Shown here in pieces: positions 35,855-47,809 of a stretch of DNA of 64,000 nt. Each line of letters opens with the position of its first letter. Within the stretch, counting starts at the first letter, position 1. Both the position numbers and the translations under genes were made by a program. A model generated the notes under the pieces. That model was not told the DNA's origin. It worked only from the letters and a program-made list of their open reading frames with translations, and did not search any database. Where the stretch lies: positions 2,666,001 through 2,730,000 of the forward strand of contig OY756142.1 in NCBI GenBank assembly GCA_963576785.1. Reading direction: 5' to 3'. This DNA comes from Chlorophyllum brunneum (taxonomy: Eukaryota > Basidiomycota > Agaricomycetes > Agaricales > Agaricaceae).

Positions 35855-38344
35855 ATGTCGATCGAAGATAATTCCGTCAAAGGTGACAGTGAAAAAATCG
35901 TCATAACCGACGCCGATGAATTACAATTGGTGAACCCACTTTCCAGGCGATGAACTGGGAGGAGGTGTATGATCTTTACGCGAGCTTTGGGCGATGGTGT
36001 GGTAATGTCCATAACTGGTGAACAACTGGAATGGCTGCGGGTATCCTCGTCCCTATCCGATGCTTCCTTCAAAAACCATGCTCCAGGATGCAGCCGCTTT
36101 TGTATCGTGGTCATGGCATTGATAAAGTGGACACACGAGGATTGAGATTATACCGCTTGAACCTGATCAGCGCTCATACCTGCGTAGGGAAGCCTCCGAG
36201 AGTTGTCGCCGTTCCTCCCCTCTTTTGGGGGTTTAGTTAATCAGACTTACTGATACTAGGTCTTTTGTTCAGCAAAAACTAGGCTACAAGCAGGTAAGTG
36301 ATTTCGTTTCCATCGTGACTTATTATATATTTTACCTTTATTTGTAGCAATTACACCGTAGCTGGCATATTATAGAAAGTTTTGCGGCTAGCTTCTGTGC
36401 TTTGAACTTTATTGGAGGTGTGAGGTGAGCCTGATCCTTATCGGATCTTTCAATGTCCCTGAGTAATGATAACAGGACGGCTCTTTTCATTGGCATATTA
36501 GCTGGTGGTCCCGCTGCAATATGGTGGGTTTGGGTCGGCTACCATCGGAAGCAGCGTCTCACATGAATTCAAGGTCATCTTATATCATTACTTTTGTCTT
36601 TATGACCATTACAGCCGCCGTCCTCGCAGAAATCTGTTCCGCCCTTCCCCTGAGCGGTTCGATCTACATTTGGGCCGCAGAGAGTGCGGGCCCCAAATTT
36701 GCACGCTTCTTCGGCTTCATCGTTGCTTGGTGGTCTACTACTGCATGGATGACTTTCGTTGCTGGAAATTGTCAGGTGGGCTATCACTGTGATTCACTTG
36801 ATCTCTTGTTCGGCATATTCATTGCAATTTTTTCAGACAACAGCCAATTATCTGGTGTCTCTCCTCGCTGTTTTTGAGGTTGATTTCCCCGGGGGAATTG
36901 ATTTAGAAAACGTCAAATGGCGCGCATTCGTCTGGGCAATCTCTGAGGGCCTTCTTATTCTTGCTATCTTGATCAACTATCTGCCTCCTCGGTTCTACTC
37001 GATGATTTTCAAGTTCTCTATTGGCCTCATGATGGTTGACTTTTTACTCTGCCTCATCTGGCTCCCCATCGGGGTTTCAAAGACTTACGGTTTCCGTTCT
37101 GCGAAAGACGTTTTTACTTTGACCTGTAAATTGTGAAGTCAGCACTCAGGAAATAACGGCACTGACGGTCACTTTTCTAGATAACGGGACTGGTGCACCT
37201 GCCGGATGGAATTGGATCTTATCTTTGTAAGTAACATTATTCCATTTGGAGTAGGATTTATATTGATAGAGCATGTCATCAGCTTATTCACTGCTGGGAC
37301 TATGACAGGTTTTGATGCGTCCGGACACATCGCAGAAGAGACGAAAAATGCCAGGTAAACTTTAATTGGATTCTCCCTATTTCACACATAATCTGATAGA
37401 GTCCACCTCCAAGAGTTATTGCGGGGAAAGGAATCCTCACAAGTGCCATCGCCACTGGTGTATTCAGTTTCGTCACTATTATTCTATTCCTGTTCTGCAC
37501 TCCGGACTTCGATGTCCTATTTTCGTTGAATGCCCCGCAACCCTTCGTTCAGCTCTATGCCTTAGCGTTGGGAAGAGGTGGCGCTACATTTATGACTGTA
37601 ATAGCAGTCATCGGATTGATTCTCGTGCGTGACCTTTCCTCGGTGTTGTAGTTCCCGGGTTTGAACTGACCCCAATAACTAGAACACTAGCGTTGCTATT
37701 GTTGCTGCCTCGCGACTTGTTTTCGCAGTTGCCCGTGATGGCGTATTACCATTGTCTTGGTGGATTGGGCAGGTTGATCAAGCAGGACAGCCCAAACGTG
37801 CAGTCACTGTCATGTACATTTTTGCTGCTGCGTTGTTGTGCACAATTTTGCCTAGCCAAGTGGCCTTCTTCTCCCTAGTCTCTGCTGGTGGAGTACCGAC
37901 CATTGCGGCCTACGGGTTGATCGCCTTACTGCGTCTTACGATGACACCGAACAATTTCAAAGATTCGTACTTTTTCCTCGGTCGGTACAGGAAGCTGTGC
38001 TATGTGACTACAATCCTGTTTAACGCCTTGATTGTATCCGTAAGTCTGGTTCATGCCCGGACGTCTGTCATGGTCTCATCTGACGTACTCCATCAAGGTC
38101 ATGTTATCGCCGTTCTTCTTCCCAGTCACCCCAGAAACACTCAACTTTGTATGTCCACATTAACGTTTTTCTGTGTCCAATACGCTCAGACCGAGGCTCC
38201 TAGGCATGTGTGATCTTTGGCAGTGTGACCTTGTTTGGTATTTTATGCTGGTACTTCACTCCTCCAGAGAATTGGCTTCGTCGGGACATCATCCTCAAGG
38301 CACTTGATGACGCAAACACCGGGAACAAAACTCACAATCATTGA
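35855..38344 (+). CDS. Amino acid/GABA permease (APC superfamily)
   Basis: A multi-exon gene starting MSIEDNSVKGDSEKIVI. The cytosolic N-terminus (ADELQL, QKLGYKQ, QLHRSWHIIESF) leads into about 12 membrane spans, including FIGGVRTALFIGILAGGP, SYIITFVFMTITAAVLAEIC, SALPLSGSIYIWAAES, GFIVAWWSTTAWMTFVAGN, AGTMTGFDASGHIAEETKNA and RDGVLPLSWWIGQVD. The C-terminus ends ALDDANTGNKTHNH. The PLSGSIYIWAAES and GFDASGHIAEET segments are typical of fungal UGA4/HNM1-like carriers. The substrate (GABA, choline or another amino acid) cannot be read from sequence. Odd points: the first intron in my model is about 343 nt (35930-36272), far longer than its neighbours, and it is followed by a 21-nt exon (36273-36293) coding QKLGYKQ. 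Confidence 0.88.
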
Positions 38345-39816
38345 TGCCCCCCAACCGGTCGCCTCGGTTGTTCCTTATCACCGTCGCACGAATAGAACGT
38401 TGACAATTTTGTTCGATACCTCAGTGTGTCCCCGGGCTGGGAGGTGGTGGAATGCTGTCTGGAGCATCTTAGAAGGGGCACTGAAGAATATAATGTTACC
38501 TTGAATGAATATAGCTGCTCGGTTGACGTGATCATGCAGTCGTATCCACAAACGAACAAAACATCATTGATTCGTCGACATCGCGAAGTCGGAGTAAAAA
38601 TAGGTTACCTGTGACCTTGACTGTTTAATTTCCAACGTTTGACATAATATTAGCGTGCAGATAGTAACCGCCCAGGCACTTGGGGATGAGGGGAGCGATA
38701 GCCGAGAGGAAACCCAAGTGGAATCGCCGACGAGGTGCGTTTCCGAGGGAATCACTTGGATTACCTGGATTCCTGGTGCCATTGGATTCTTGAAAAGATT
38801 CGCGACCAGGATTGTGCCTGCTCATAAGTTAATCACCCACCGCCGTAGGCCTCACGCCCTGACCCTGATGATCCCTACCTGGGCGTCAACGATCATATCG
38901 GCATCCAGTAATTACTCTCGAGGGACCGCTCTCGGGGACCGACACATGTGGCACCGCCTGCGCGAGCATTATTCATGCATCTATGGCGCTCGTGGCATCG
39001 CCCATCGTTTTCCTCGCCAAAATTGGGTCCATCACCGCAACCCTTATACCCAGGTAAAATGTATATTTACGCAGTCCAACTTGATGACCCTTTCCAACGA
39101 CTGTCAGTGTGATCTTTATATGGCTTTGACACCACCCATCAGATTATCGATATCATTCTTTCGAAACTCCCAATTGCCTAGAATCTCCTAGAGCTGACCT
39201 GAAGACTTGGCTCCAAGGCCCGCCGTAAAACCGCTGGCTGTTCCGTTTCGTCAGTGATCTACAGGCTCATTGTACACCCTCCCTCGTTCTTATAGAGACC
39301 CTCACATTCCTTAACCGTTAACGCGTCGAGGAAATTCATGTTTAGCCTCAAGTTCGTTTTGTTCGCTTCGCTAGTGAAGTCAAGCTGTACCTGAGGTTCT
39401 GGTCTCAAAAGACGAAAGACATCCTTCGCCATCTCCAACACCTGATTCATTTTCCATGCACCCGGTGAACTCCAGTACGCGGATAAACTCACTTTACTTT
39501 TAAGATTCCGCCGATCCCTGCCTCTATGACTACCTCCCTTGATGTCCAGGGGTCCCGGGTTCCCATGAAGGAAAGCGATGACATGAGGTAGATAGAGGGC
39601 CTTATGAAATATGGTTGATTGTTGTTGCCACGGTTGAAGACGGAGTTAGAGACTCGTGATGGGGACATGTCAAGTTGCTCACTTCTTCGAGCTCACGTTA
39701 ATGTTTGTCACTCTGAATAGTGGGTCCAGAGCCGGATTAAATATTCGCCAGTATGCCAATATATCATGAACAGTCGTTGCTTTTATGGATATAGATACAG
39801 GGTGGAAAGAGAAAGG
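38345..39816. other. Intergenic stretch with unassigned open frames
   Basis: About 1.5 kb downstream of the permease and of the divergently placed membrane-protein gene. A 178-codon plus-strand frame at 38655-39191 and a minus frame at 39259-39492 are open but show no known motif and no clear splice extension. They could be chance, a relic or a short lineage-specific gene. Confidence 0.45.
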
Positions 39817-40711
39817 CTATCGATAAGGTGGTCCGGAGGGGGCGAGGAAATTATGCATTCCGCTACCCTCTCCGGCTTTATCAGGTGTAGACCAATTCTG
39901 GGATACTTCTGGTGTAGTAATACCGACCAGTTCTTGACTTCTCAGTGCACGAGGGTCTGATATATGCGAAACGTCCACGCGCGCGTGAGAGTCCTGCACT
40001 CGAGGTAAGGTGGTTATCGGGACACTCTTGGGACGCGCGGGAGTATATGTGTCGGCGGTGCTCGTTTCAGGAGCAGGTACGGGCCTGGGCTGGCTGGCCG
40101 GACGTGATTTGTTGCTATTGCGGACTGTCGAAGAAGACGAAGCCCAACTGACACGTTTTGTTGGATTGGATAGGGTGCCGTGGCTGGAGCCAGAGCGTTT
40201 GAGGATGTGGGGTGGGTCAAGTACAGGTAGATCCAGAGTGGATTTACCTCCAGCTTTCGCTTCTCTAGCTTGTTTCTTCCTGATCTCATTCGCCAAAGTG
40301 AAATTAATCTTGCCGAGTTCGCTGTTTTTCAGGCGAGCCGTTTTGGACACCTATTTCCGATAATTACAACCGAAGAGAACTACTGGATAAAAAGAGACCT
40401 ACGTAACGGGCATCCTGATTTGGGTCGTAGAACGGGTTGTCGAGGTCGTAATTCCGCTTTCCCCTATCCTGTTTGACTCTGAAAATCGCATAACCCAAGG
40501 CGAACAGGAAAGTTGCAACGAGGAAGGCTATGCCAACATAAGCGTAGACCGAAACAGCGAATTGGCCCCGGGAAGAAAGGGTCTCGTTTGGCATAGACGT
40601 ATAAACGGCGCCCCCACTTGTAGATGCGGCCGGGTCCGCAACGGAGAACGAATATACGGGAGCATCACGGCGAGGGATTGGGAAAGATCTGGTGGGTCCA
40701 TTGGTTGTCAT
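39817..40711 (-). CDS. Single-pass membrane protein, unknown function
   Basis: Predicted 280 aa in two exons (40711-40403 and 40350-39817). A short N-terminal segment rich in Ser/Thr/Pro (DAPVYSFSVADPAASTSGG) is followed by one strong membrane helix at about 51-72 (VYAYVGIAFLVATFLFALGY). A basic juxtamembrane stretch (RVKQDRGKRN) and a cytosolic Ser/Pro-rich tail come next (DLPVLDPPHILKRSG, TKRVSWASSSS, PASQPRPVPAP). The layout is that of a type I or III single-pass protein; I do not recognise the family. Just upstream, another frame from 40797 starts MPFLLGSLSLLTSALISA, which looks like a signal peptide. It runs into the same region out of frame, with no GT donor to join them, so the true N-terminus is uncertain. 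The gene is divergent from ICP55. Confidence 0.65.
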
Positions 40712-40911
40712 AGAGGAGTAGAAAGCCCGTATCGTTGTCTGCTGAGATGAGGGCCGATGTTAGGAGAGACAGAGAGCCTAAGAGAAACGGCATGGTGTTC
40801 CGCTGAACCAGCCTGGAAGCGAAGATAGGAGCAGCCAAGTGCAAAACGTGACCTAACACACAGAACCCAGATTAGGGTTAGGGTTATTGACTCTTCCCCG
40901 CCCCCCAACAA
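40712..40911. promoter_or_regulatory. Bidirectional promoter with telomere-like repeat
   Basis: 200 bp between divergent start codons. It contains TTAGGGTTAGGGTTA at 40872-40886, i.e. two and a half fungal telomere repeats, about 26 bp before the ICP55 ATG. In ascomycetes such promoter motifs are bound by Myb-type telobox proteins (Tbf1, Teb1); that they act here is inference. Confidence 0.65.
40872..40886 (+). promoter_or_regulatory. Interstitial TTAGGG tract (candidate telobox)
   Basis: A perfect TTAGGG TTAGGG TTA run in the intergenic region, not at a chromosome end, since genes continue on both sides. It could be a transcription-factor site for one or both flanking genes, or a relic of telomeric repair. 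Confidence 0.6.
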
Positions 40912-43088
40912 ATGCCATTCGGTGCTGTACGGCGCAAGCTCTTGTCGCTCTCGGCAGTCCGTAAATATCCTCACAAGGTTCCGTATCGGACGCTTGTTTC
41001 TGTCACGAAGCCTGGTGCATATGGCCAGCCGCTGTCTCAGTCGCATCCGCACCTTGGTGGGCTCATATTTTCATTTGTCACTCCACGACGCTAAGCAGTC
41101 ACCTGTGCGACTATCTCACCAGTTCGACAGCATGACCTAACCCCGGGGATTAAGCCGGAGGAATACGAGCGAAGGAGAAAACGATTAATGGACTCTTTGC
41201 CGAACGACAGCTTGGTCGTATCCGTTGCTGCGCCAGTCAAACTAATGAGTAATAGTATGTGCAGCCCTCTCTTGTCGTGTGGTTGCGTTAATCTATCTCT
41301 TGTTAGATATCTTGTAGGTGATGAGCTTTTTTAGGGCCAGTGAGATTTCAACAAAATCATTTCCAAGTTACAAGTATCGTCAGCAATCTGATTTCTGGTA
41401 CCTTACTGGCTTCGCCGAGCCGGACTCTGCCCTCCTTCTAGGTGGGGTGCTATTTGGTACAATCATGTGTATCCTCAATCACTCATACCTATTTCTCGTC
41501 TACAGAAAAGGATGCATCTCCAAATGGATACAAGATGACCCTATTTTGCTCAGGCAAGGATTCTGTGAAGGAGAAATGGGATGGTCCCAAGTACGTTAGT
41601 CCCTTCCGACCTTCATTTCTTTAGCTCAATTTAAGCCAGAACATCATTAGCTGATGCTGCGGAATTCTTTGGCGCAAACGCAGCAGAACCCATCGCGTCA
41701 TTTGCTCCGGTCCTCAAATCTGCCCTTGCCCAGTCTTCGCACGTCTACGTTGACCTCCCAGCTAATGGTTCTACTTCGCCAAGACATTTATCAACGAAAG
41801 CCCTGTTACGGTACCTTTCCACGTCCGTACGATCGGAAGTCGACGACATCATCGGAAACATCTCCAACACTAAACGGAGACCGCTAGCATCCGAAGTGGC
41901 ACCGCTGAGAGCGATTAAGAGCCCAGCAGAGCAAAGCCTTATGCGTGAGGCAGGGACCATAAGTGGAAGAGCGCATGCAAAGGTGAGCTTGACAGGCGAT
42001 CATAACCTAAGGGATAATTAATGCGTGAAACAGACGATGCGCTTCGCAAAGCCAGGTTTCTCGGAGTCTGCTCTTGCCGCCCATTTCGAGTACCTATGTG
42101 CGTTACAGGGGTCTCAACGGCCCGCGTATGTTCCAGTGGTAGCGTCTGGGTGGGTCCTCCTGGACGGTTCGTCTCGTAGTTGCTGAGTCAGTGTCGTCTA
42201 GGGCAAACGCTTTGATTATCCATTACACGGAAAATAACCACCTACTACTAGACAGCGAGTTGGTCTTAATGGACGCTGGATGTGAATTCAAGTCAGTCAG
42301 CTTCAGTCCTTTATTGCGGTTGAGAGCTCATTCAGGCTAGTGGTTATGCGTCGGATATAAGTCAGTCAGTTCGCTTTTGTCTAGGTTGTGTATTGACACC
42401 GTCTTCTCCCAGCACGCAGTTTCCCTGTGTCTGGTAAATTTAGTACGGCACAAGCAGAACTGTATAGTGCCGTCCTGACAGTACAGAAGGAACTCATATC
42501 AGACTGCACCGAGATTGCTGGTTATACATTACATGAACTTCATAGAAAATCGTGTACCCGGTTGAGAGAAGAGTTAGCAAAGCTAGGCTTTAACTTCAAG
42601 TCCGGTATGCTTGGGGGTGACACTGACCTCGAACGAGTGCTGTACCCACATTTTCTCGGCCATCCCATAGGCATTGGTGAGTTCTAAGCGCGCATCTCGG
42701 TCGGATTTCCCACTCACAAACCCACAGATCTCCATGAATCATTTAACATGAACCGAAGCAATAGGTTTGTTGATTTTCAACTCGCTAGCGTTACACCGTC
42801 CGATAAAGCACTTTCCCTAGTTTGAAGGCCGGTATGGTGATTACGATTGAGCCTGGTATCTATGTTCCACCAACACCGCAATTCCCAAAACGATATCATA
42901 ATCTGGGAATTCGCATAGAAGATGAAGTGTTGGTGGGTGAGAGGGGCCCTATCGTACTGACCGCAGCAGCGCCAAAGGAGGTATGTGTTACCTCTGTCTA
43001 TCATCACATTGGGTTTGCTAATCTCCCTGAACAGATTGCAGACGTCGAGGGTGCATGCCAGGGATTACTTGGCTTAGAGCCTTATTAG
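40912..43088 (+). CDS. ICP55: Mitochondrial intermediate cleaving peptidase ICP55 (Xaa-Pro aminopeptidase family)
   Basis: A multi-exon gene whose first exon starts MPFGAVRRKLLSLSAVRKYP, a basic, Ser-rich likely mitochondrial presequence. It continues HDLTPGIKPEEYERRRKR and LPNDSLVVSVAAPVKLMSNN, then IFYKYRQQSDFWYLTGFAEP, typical of the aminopeptidase P N-domain. The catalytic metal-binding domain shows LVLMDAGCEFNGYASDITR (two Asp ligands), HFLGHPIGIDLHES (His) and GMVITIEPGIYVP with GIRIEDEVLV (Glu ligands). It ends GLLGLEPY. ICP55 trims one residue from proteins already cut by MPP in the mitochondrial matrix, which tunes N-end stability. Two microexons are required: 7 nt at 41307-41313 (within NNIF) and 20 nt at 42341-42360 (within NGYASDI, at the metal site). 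Confidence 0.93.
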
Positions 43089-43259
43089 TGTGCTGGGGAT
43101 ACTTATTCTATAATGCTATTATTTTATATCCCTTCTCGACATCAGGTTCAGAACTTGTGGGAAAAAATGCGGTACCGCGATCATGTGATTTTTCGTCACA
43201 CTAATTAAGGCCGTCACAGCTTTTAAGATTTTGTTCCCGACATCCTTTCACACCACGTA

Positions 43260-46200
43260 ATGACCAGGAGTGTGAGGAGACGTTGCGCTGCAGTAATGCG
43301 CATAACAGACACGGCAAGCAGCACGCCAACAACTACTACACCTATCTTCAGCCCTATCAATTCACCCGACATAGTGGATACTCCTGCAACCTCCGACAAC
43401 GAAACTATAAGGCTTAAGACAAAGGAAGTAGCTCAAGAAACCAGGTTTACAAGAAGCAAAAAACGCGTTCTGACTGCACCAAACAAGTCGGACGTACAAC
43501 AACGCGCACCCAAGCGTAGGGCAATTTCCAATAATGCATATGTTGCAATAGAGGTCAAGAGTCAAGAGACCAAGGTCAGGAATCGCGTCGTGCTGTGGGA
43601 ATTTAGCAGTACATTAATGAGTTGATTAGAGAACGCTCTCTGCCTCTGTCAAAGACAAGGGTAAAGGCAAAGCAAGGGTCATTATCCCGGAATCTGAACC
43701 TGAGAGTGGAGATAAATCCAAAGAATCTTCGGGCACAAGTGGCTCAGAATTTGTGGTATCAGAGGACGAAGAAGACAGCGAGGACGAAGAGATTATGGTA
43801 GATGCTGCGGTTCGCCTTTCTTTACAAGCCGTCACCTCAAATAATGCGAGCGCTTCCTCCGGTCGCACGTCTGGCCCAAGTGCTGCTGCCGTCTTACATG
43901 CTGCCGCTGCTGAAAAAAGGCTTGCACGTAATCAGAGTGCGTTCACCCGTGCTATAACGGCAGCCCATGTAGATGATGAAGACGAAGACGAAGGGGGGGA
44001 TAAATGGGGTTCCGAGTCCGAAAGCGCGAGATACTCGTCAGACTCGGAATCTGATGAAGAGCCACTCGCGAAGAAAGCCAAACAGAAAGAAACAACAGTT
44101 AGGAGTATAGCTGTATCTTCTTCCTTGAAGAAGATGAAGCTAGATAACAGGAGAAAACCCCTTGAATCGAGGAGGGAGCTTAAGAAGGAGGAGAGGGCCC
44201 TCATGGTGAAGCTCGGCCGACGATTGACTCGCGTACGCCTGTTTTTCTCTCCCACAGCACTGTTTTAACTATTTATATCCTAGGCTGAGAAGGCGACAGT
44301 TGCGCTTTACCGGTTCCACCCTGAGCTCAAGACAGTTTGGGGAGATGTCGAGGCCAACATTCCCATTATCGCACCTGTCCGAGCGGAGCAACCTAAGAAC
44401 CTGAAGCTCGCTCTCCTTCCATTTCAGCAGGAGGGCTTATACTGGATGCGTAAACAGGAGCAAGGGGAGTGGCGCGGTGGTATGCTAGCGGTTCGTTCTT
44501 CCCCTATCTGCTCATCCAACCACAACTAAATACGTGAAACATCATCGTAGGATGAGATGGGGTAAGTTAGCACCGATTTACCTGGACAGATCCTCTCTGA
44601 CTACTACCTTAGTATGGGTAAAACTATCCAGATCATAGCACTCCTGGTATCGGACAGACAACAGCCAAACCTTGTCGTTGCGTACGTCCTGATCCAGCCT
44701 CAAATACCCAGGGGACTCTAACTTTCTCTAAACCAGACCTACGGTTGCTATCATGCAATGGAGGAACGAAATTGAAGCGCATACCGATGGTATGAAGGTT
44801 TTAGTCTGGCATGGTGCTTCGCGCGAGTCCAGCACCAAAGAGCTGAAGAGATATGACGTGGTGCGTCAGTCAAGTCATTCTATCTCTGGAGGGAGATTGA
44901 ACTATCCCAGGTGCTAACCACTTACGCTGTTCTGGAGAGGTTCATTTTTCCTCCCCCATCGTAATGTTGCCCTTTACTCACAGCGAGTTCTAGCTGTTTC
45001 CGTAAGCAAGAAACAGGTTTCAAGCGCAAAGGTGTTATGATCAGGGAAAAATCTCCCCTACATCAAATGAAGTGGAGCCGGATAATTGTAGGCCTTGTCC
45101 CTCACTCGTATTCATGATTACTGACGACAGCGTTAGCTCGATGAGGCACACAATATAAAGGAGCGTTCAACCAATACTGCCAAGGCGGCTTTTGAACTAC
45201 GGAGTGACTACAAGTGGTGCTTGTCCGGGACACCGTTGCAGAATCGAGTTGGAGAGCTGTACAGTTTGATCAGGTTCTTGGGTGGTGATCCATTTGCATA
45301 TTATTTCTGTAAGCCGACCTCGCTAACAACCCTGGTTCCTAAGCTGACTTTGCGGTTAGGCAAAACCTGCGACTGCAAGTCACTGCATTGGAAATTCAGC
45401 AACAGGAGTGGTTGTGATGGTGAGTCCTCTTACAGGTCATATGAACCGTGCTAAAGTAGCTAATTTTCGCACAGATTGCGGTCATACACCTATGCAACAT
45501 GTATGTTTGGCTTTCGCATTTATCCTTTCATGCATATACTCACCAGGCTTTAGACTTGCTTCTGGAACAATGAGATTTTGACACCTATCCAAAAGAACGG
45601 GATGGTTGGCCCGGGTAAGACTGGTTTCAAAAAGCTAAAAATTCTTTTGGACCGGATGATGCTCCGCCGAACAAAGGTTTGTAATTTCCTGTCTTCCTGA
45701 TAGCAAATCTTACTATCGGAAAACTCAGCTCCAACGGGCGGATGATCTTGGTCTCCCACCTAGAACGGTCATTGTCCGTCGAGATTATTTTAGTCCCGAA
45801 GAAAAGGAACTCTACTTATCACTATTCTCCGATGCCAAGAGACAGTTCGGTACATACCTTGATCAGGGAACCGTACTCAACAGTATGCACCAATGTATTC
45901 ATCCTGGTCAAGGCGGATACTAACCATTTTCGCTCCCCAGATTATTCCAACATCTTCAGTTTGTAAGTCAACAGCATGTTTCAGAGGATTCCAGCTCATT
46001 CATGTTCAGGTTGACGAGGATGCGACAAATGGCCTGCCACCCTGACCTCGTGTTACGTAGTAAAACGAACGCAAATTCGTTCGTTCCCGTAGAGTCTGAA
46101 GCGACTGTCTGTCGAATTTGCAATGAGTTTGCCGAGGATGCTATTCAGTCCAAGTGCCATCATATCTTCGATAGAGAATGCATTCGGCAATACCTAATGT

Positions 46201-47285
46201 CCACACTCGAGGACCAGGTTTGTAGTAGTTCCTCCTCTCACTGAGAAGTTTCCATCTAACACACTTGTACTGTAGCCGGATTGCCCAGTTTGTCATGTTG
46301 CCCTCACCATCGACCTAGAGGCACCTGCTCTTGAGCTTGATGAGAGTGTTCAAAACGCGCGACAGGGCATGTTGGGTAGATTGGACCTTGACATTTGGCG
46401 ATCTTCTACGAAGATTGAAGCACTCATCGAAGAACTGAGCAACCTCCGACTCAAGGATGCGACAACCAAATCCCTTGTATTTAGTCAGTTTGTAAACTTT
46501 CTGGACTTGATTGCGTATAGATTGCAAAAGGCTGGCTTTTCTGTGCGCGGTTGTTTTATTCATATTTCCTGTTCTCGCTGACCACGACGATCAGATTTGC
46601 CGGCTGGAAGGTACCATGTCTCCCCAGGCCCGAGATGCCACTATCAAACACTTCAGTATGCACCGTTTACTTCTGGCTTGTATTGATCTGCTGATTTGTG
46701 CCCTAGTGAATAACGTTGATGTGACGGTTTTCCTTGTCAGCTTGAAAGCTGGTGGTGTTGCTCTCAACTTAACAGAAGCTTCGCGTGTTTACCTGATGGA
46801 CAGTTGGTGGAACCCTGCTGTAAGATACTGGTCACACACCTTCACACCCCTACTAATATGATCTCTAGGTCGAATACCGTAAGTTCATCACCAGCGGTGT
46901 CATCCTCATATTGAAATACACTTCCAGAGGCAATGGATCGAATCCACCGCCTTGGGCAGCGTCGACCTGTACAGGCTATTAAGCTGGTTGTGGAAGATAG
47001 CATTGAAAGTCGCATTGTCCAGGTGAGTCATCCTGATGTACATTGTAAGGGGTCTCGAGGGCATTCAGTGACGTCGTACCCAGCTTCAAGAGAAGAAGAG
47101 TGCGATGGTCAATGCAACGTTGTCCACCGATGATCAAGCCATGGGACGACTGACACCCGAAGATGTGAGATCTAATGCTAACTTTGGCATGCTGATAACT
47201 AACCGATTTCGTAGTTGAGTTTTTTATTCAGAGTATGTTTTCTTCCAGTTTCCTGGCTTATGCTGACTGTGTTCAACAGCTTTAA
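43260..47285 (+). CDS. RAD16: RAD16-type SNF2 ATPase with RING finger (nucleotide excision repair)
   Basis: A long multi-exon gene starting [17 protein letters not shown]. The N-terminal third is charged and disordered ([17 protein letters not shown]). The SNF2 ATPase follows: [32 protein letters not shown] (Walker A), [14 protein letters not shown], the DEAH box in [19 protein letters not shown] and [19 protein letters not shown] family-specific Cys cluster ([13 protein letters not shown] to [13 protein letters not shown]) precedes a RING finger ([20 protein letters not shown], then PDCPVCH). The helicase C-lobe has [20 protein letters not shown] and [16 protein letters not shown]. The protein ends LTPEDLSFLFRL. 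RAD16 works with RAD7 in global-genome repair and carries ubiquitin-ligase function. Walker A lies across an 11-nt exon at 44551-44561. The last coding exon is six bases (Leu plus stop) at 47280-47285. Confidence 0.95.
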
Positions 47286-47809
47286 ATACCCTGCCCCAAA
47301 TTAATGCATCATATTCTTGGTGGGACTGTGTACCACTCGTATGTACATATACCCCAAAGCAGAGCTGGTTCGAACTCCTACCTTGGTAAACTTAATGTCT
47401 GATTTTGTTAGTGGATTTATACATATATATATGTTCATTTATATCGCACGTTCGCTCCAGTCAAACGATTGGCGAAGCCCCAACCATCGGAGCTACTTCT
47501 CCAAACGCACTCAGGCGAGACCACCCGCACCACTACGGGGCTTAACCAAAGAACGAAAACCCACGAATCGATATTCGGTTCAAGTACCTTGACCATAACG
47601 TTCTGTTGGTGGTAATGACATATCAGTCTAGTGCACCGCGGCTCCGTATTAGATGTCCAGCCACGGAACAGACCTCGGAACTGTACAAACACGTGATAAT
47701 CACTCTGGCCAATCGGAACAAATGTAATTGACCGGAGCTAAGCCCCTTCTTCCAGCAAACGCCTATACTCCTTCCCAGAGCCTCCCTTCCTTGACAAAAA
47801 CAGTGCAGA
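47286..47809. other. Intergenic stretch between RAD16 and the b5/acyl-CoA dehydrogenase
   Basis: About 0.5 kb between two same-strand genes; it should hold the RAD16 3' UTR and the next promoter. It includes an AT-rich tract near 47420-47450. No gene was recognised. Confidence 0.6.

Noticed and set aside
38655..39191. 178-codon plus-strand open frame
   Set aside because: No known motif, biased composition without domain pattern and no splice-consistent extension; kept only as part of an unassigned region.
47355..47385. GGTTCGAACTCC resembling a tRNA B box
   Set aside because: No matching A box or acceptor stem lies at the right distance on either side.
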